5,898 bases of DNA, from the NCBI GenBank assembly GCA_030038035.1, contig JASHPP010000764.1, positions 1 to 5,898 of the forward strand, in the 5' to 3' direction. Shown piece after piece: positions 5,192 through 5,898 of the stretch. Both the position numbers and the translations under genes were made by a program. The DNA comes from Trebonia sp. (GTDB lineage Bacteria > Actinomycetota > Actinomycetes > Streptosporangiales > Streptosporangiaceae). The first letter of the stretch is position 1; every line of letters begins with the position of its first letter. A model generated the notes under the pieces. That model was not told the origin of the DNA. It saw nothing but the letters and a program-made list of their open reading frames with translations, and made no database searches.

Positions 5192-5305
5192 ATGGACTTC
5201 GGCAGCCTCCCGCACGAGCAGCAGATCGCCATCCTCACCAGCGACGACGACAGCGAATACGAGAAGTGGGGCCTGGCCGAGTACGACCCCCCGCTGAACA
5301 GCTAG
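5192..5305 (+). CDS. 37-aa acidic microprotein of unknown function
   Basis: This short reading frame encodes 37 residues with nine Asp/Glu against a single Lys, including DDDSEYE at 18-24, and ends with YDPPLNS. No signal peptide, membrane segment, Cys or known domain is seen. It is supported as a gene by AGGAG at 5181-5185, 6 nt before the ATG, by a good promoter with two operators just upstream, and by a strong hairpin 7 nt after the stop. It is the first gene under the RHH-controlled promoter. Possible roles for such a small acidic product include binding or mimicking a basic partner, or acting as an anti-repressor, but nothing in the sequence decides. A non-functional leader peptide is the main alternative. 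I do not recognise a family. Confidence 0.65.
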   Translation: MDFGSLPHEQQIAILTSDDDSEYEKWGLAEYDPPLNS

Positions 5306-5311
5306 CAGAAC

Positions 5312-5347
5312 GGCCCGGGCCGGGTGCGCGAACACCCGGCCCGGGCT
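5312..5347 (+). terminator. Strong hairpin after the microprotein gene (terminator or attenuator)
   Basis: GCCCGGGCCGGGTG (5313-5326) is exactly complementary to CACCCGGCCCGGGC (5333-5346), giving a perfect 14-bp stem with a CGCGAA loop, extendable by one G-U pair. There is no T-run after it, as is common for actinobacterial terminators. It lies between the microprotein stop and the zinc-knuckle gene, where no second promoter is obvious, so partial read-through is likely if the next gene is expressed from the same promoter. Confidence 0.75.
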
Positions 5348-5382
5348 CAGACCCCCAGCCGCTATCCCGGACGGAGATCCCG

Positions 5383-5802
5383 ATGACAGTCAACACCATC
5401 ACCCCGCAGGCGCTCAGCACGGCGCGCAGCCGCGCCTGCCCGCTGTGCCAGACGCCCGCGGGCGAGCCGTGCCAGCCCAAGCCCGCAGGCGACCACCTGG
5501 CACGGTACCTCGACGCCTACACGGCCGGGCAGCTCACCAGGGCGTACATGGCGACGGTGCTCGGCGAGCTCGTCGTCATGGACGCCTGCGTGATCATCAC
5601 CGAGCCCGCCGGCCTCCCGGCGGCCGTAGCCAGCCTGCTCGCCGACGGGCACACGCTCACCTACGCGCCGGACACGGCGTGGGACGGCTGGTGGTGGGCC
5701 GACCTGCGCGACGGCAACGGGCGCCTGCGGGAGACCGGCTCGGGCGCCACGCACGCCGACGCGGTCGCGGACCTGGCCCGCCGCCTGGGGCGTGCCCGGT
5801 GA
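5383..5802 (+). CDS. Zinc-knuckle (CPxC...C...H) protein of unknown function
   Basis: This is a 139-aa protein with two visible parts. Residues 19-38 hold a putative zinc site: Cys19, Cys22, Cys30 and His38 in CPLCQTPAGEPC and PAGDHLARY (34-42). This CPxC-x7-C-x7-H pattern with Pro/Gly between the cysteines recurs in small actinobacterial phage, plasmid and integrative-element proteins, where it is usually uncharacterised. The second part (about 70-137) looks like a small alpha/beta domain with the tryptophan-rich WDGWWWADLRDGNGRL (100-115) and a final helix THADAVADLARRL (123-135). The ATG at 5383 is chosen because GGAG lies 6 nt upstream and the zinc motif follows soon after; the open frame upstream crosses the hairpin and is not coding. 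Its stop overlaps the next start by four bases, indicating translational coupling. A nucleic-acid-binding role is inference. Confidence 0.78.
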   Translation: MTVNTITPQALSTARSRACPLCQTPAGEPCQPKPAGDHLARYLDAYTAGQLTRAYMATVLGELVVMDACVIITEPAGLPAAVASLLADGHTLTYAPDTAWDGWWWADLRDGNGRLRETGSGATHADAVADLARRLGRAR

Positions 5803-5898
5803 ACGGCCCATACGACAGCCAGCGGGAAGCCGTCGCCGCGGCGCACGCGGCGATCGCGCCGCTGCCGGGCAACAGCATCCTGACCCGGGAGCAGAACC
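5799..5898 (+). CDS. Start of an unidentified gene, cut by window end
   Basis: A GTG at 5799 overlaps the preceding stop in the GTGA arrangement (GTG 5799-5801, TGA 5800-5802), and the frame stays open to the window end for 33 codons. GGGGCG lies about 6 nt upstream as a possible ribosome-binding site. The visible N-terminus is MNGPYDSQREAV followed by AAAHAAIAPLPGNSILTREQN, with an Ala-rich helical stretch. I do not recognise it. The tight overlap suggests it is the next member of the operon with the zinc-knuckle gene. Confidence 0.6.
   Translation, partial: MNGPYDSQREAVAAAHAAIAPLPGNSILTREQN

Noticed and set aside
4636..5238. Upstream extension of the NYN frame to a start at 5238
   Set aside because: It would cross the RHH gene and its operators, and gives Arg/Pro/Ser-rich sequence with no family resemblance. 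The GTG at 4635 has a good ribosome-binding site.
4892..5305. RHH protein plus microprotein as a type II toxin-antitoxin pair
   Set aside because: The genes are divergent, not in tandem, the 37-aa product is strongly acidic, and neither shows a toxin fold. A repressor and target reading fits the operators better.

Overview
The window is uniformly GC-rich (roughly 70% or more by eye, with strong G/C at third codon positions). It has GTG as well as ATG starts and gene families common in Actinomycetota: a B-type DyP peroxidase, DUF302, a family III CoA-transferase, a small NYN protein and a CPxC zinc-knuckle protein. I read it as chromosome of a high-GC actinobacterium (Frankia/Streptosporangium/Streptomyces-like). 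Nothing visible allows a genus call.

Left part (1-2662). A dye-decolourising peroxidase gene runs leftward off the window edge. It is divergent from a DUF302 gene across a short region with nested dyads (760-893). The DUF302 gene is followed after 140 bp by a CoA-transferase that closely resembles mesaconyl-CoA C1-C4 CoA transferase (2-methylfumaryl-CoA isomerase).

Middle (2657-4635). Two leftward genes form a likely transcription unit: a NYN/PIN-like protein, then a large protein with a zinc-dependent phospholipase C / S1-P1 nuclease type metal motif. The second gene converges on the CoA-transferase. Only 4 bp separate the two stop codons, and a perfect 16-bp palindrome covers both stops and probably acts as terminator.

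Right part (4892-5898). This is a compact regulatory module of accessory-DNA character. A 61-aa ribbon-helix-helix (RHH) protein is transcribed leftward. A 37-aa very acidic microprotein is transcribed rightward. Between them lies an unusually A/T-rich 110-bp region with three copies of the motif GGTGTATATACACC, one of them inside a perfect 18-bp palindrome. A promoter reading toward the microprotein has one copy between its -35 and -10 and another over the predicted start site, a textbook repressor layout. The microprotein gene ends at a strong 14-bp-stem hairpin. A 139-aa protein with a CPxC...C...H zinc knuckle follows, and its stop overlaps (GTGA) the start of a further gene cut by the window end. 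The proposed working unit is RHH regulator, operators, microprotein, attenuator or terminator, zinc-knuckle gene and next gene.

No rRNA, tRNA, CRISPR array, transposase, integrase or replication origin was recognised. The longest stretch without a gene is 4636-4891 (256 bp), which holds a candidate promoter for the NYN gene and a small 12-bp direct repeat.
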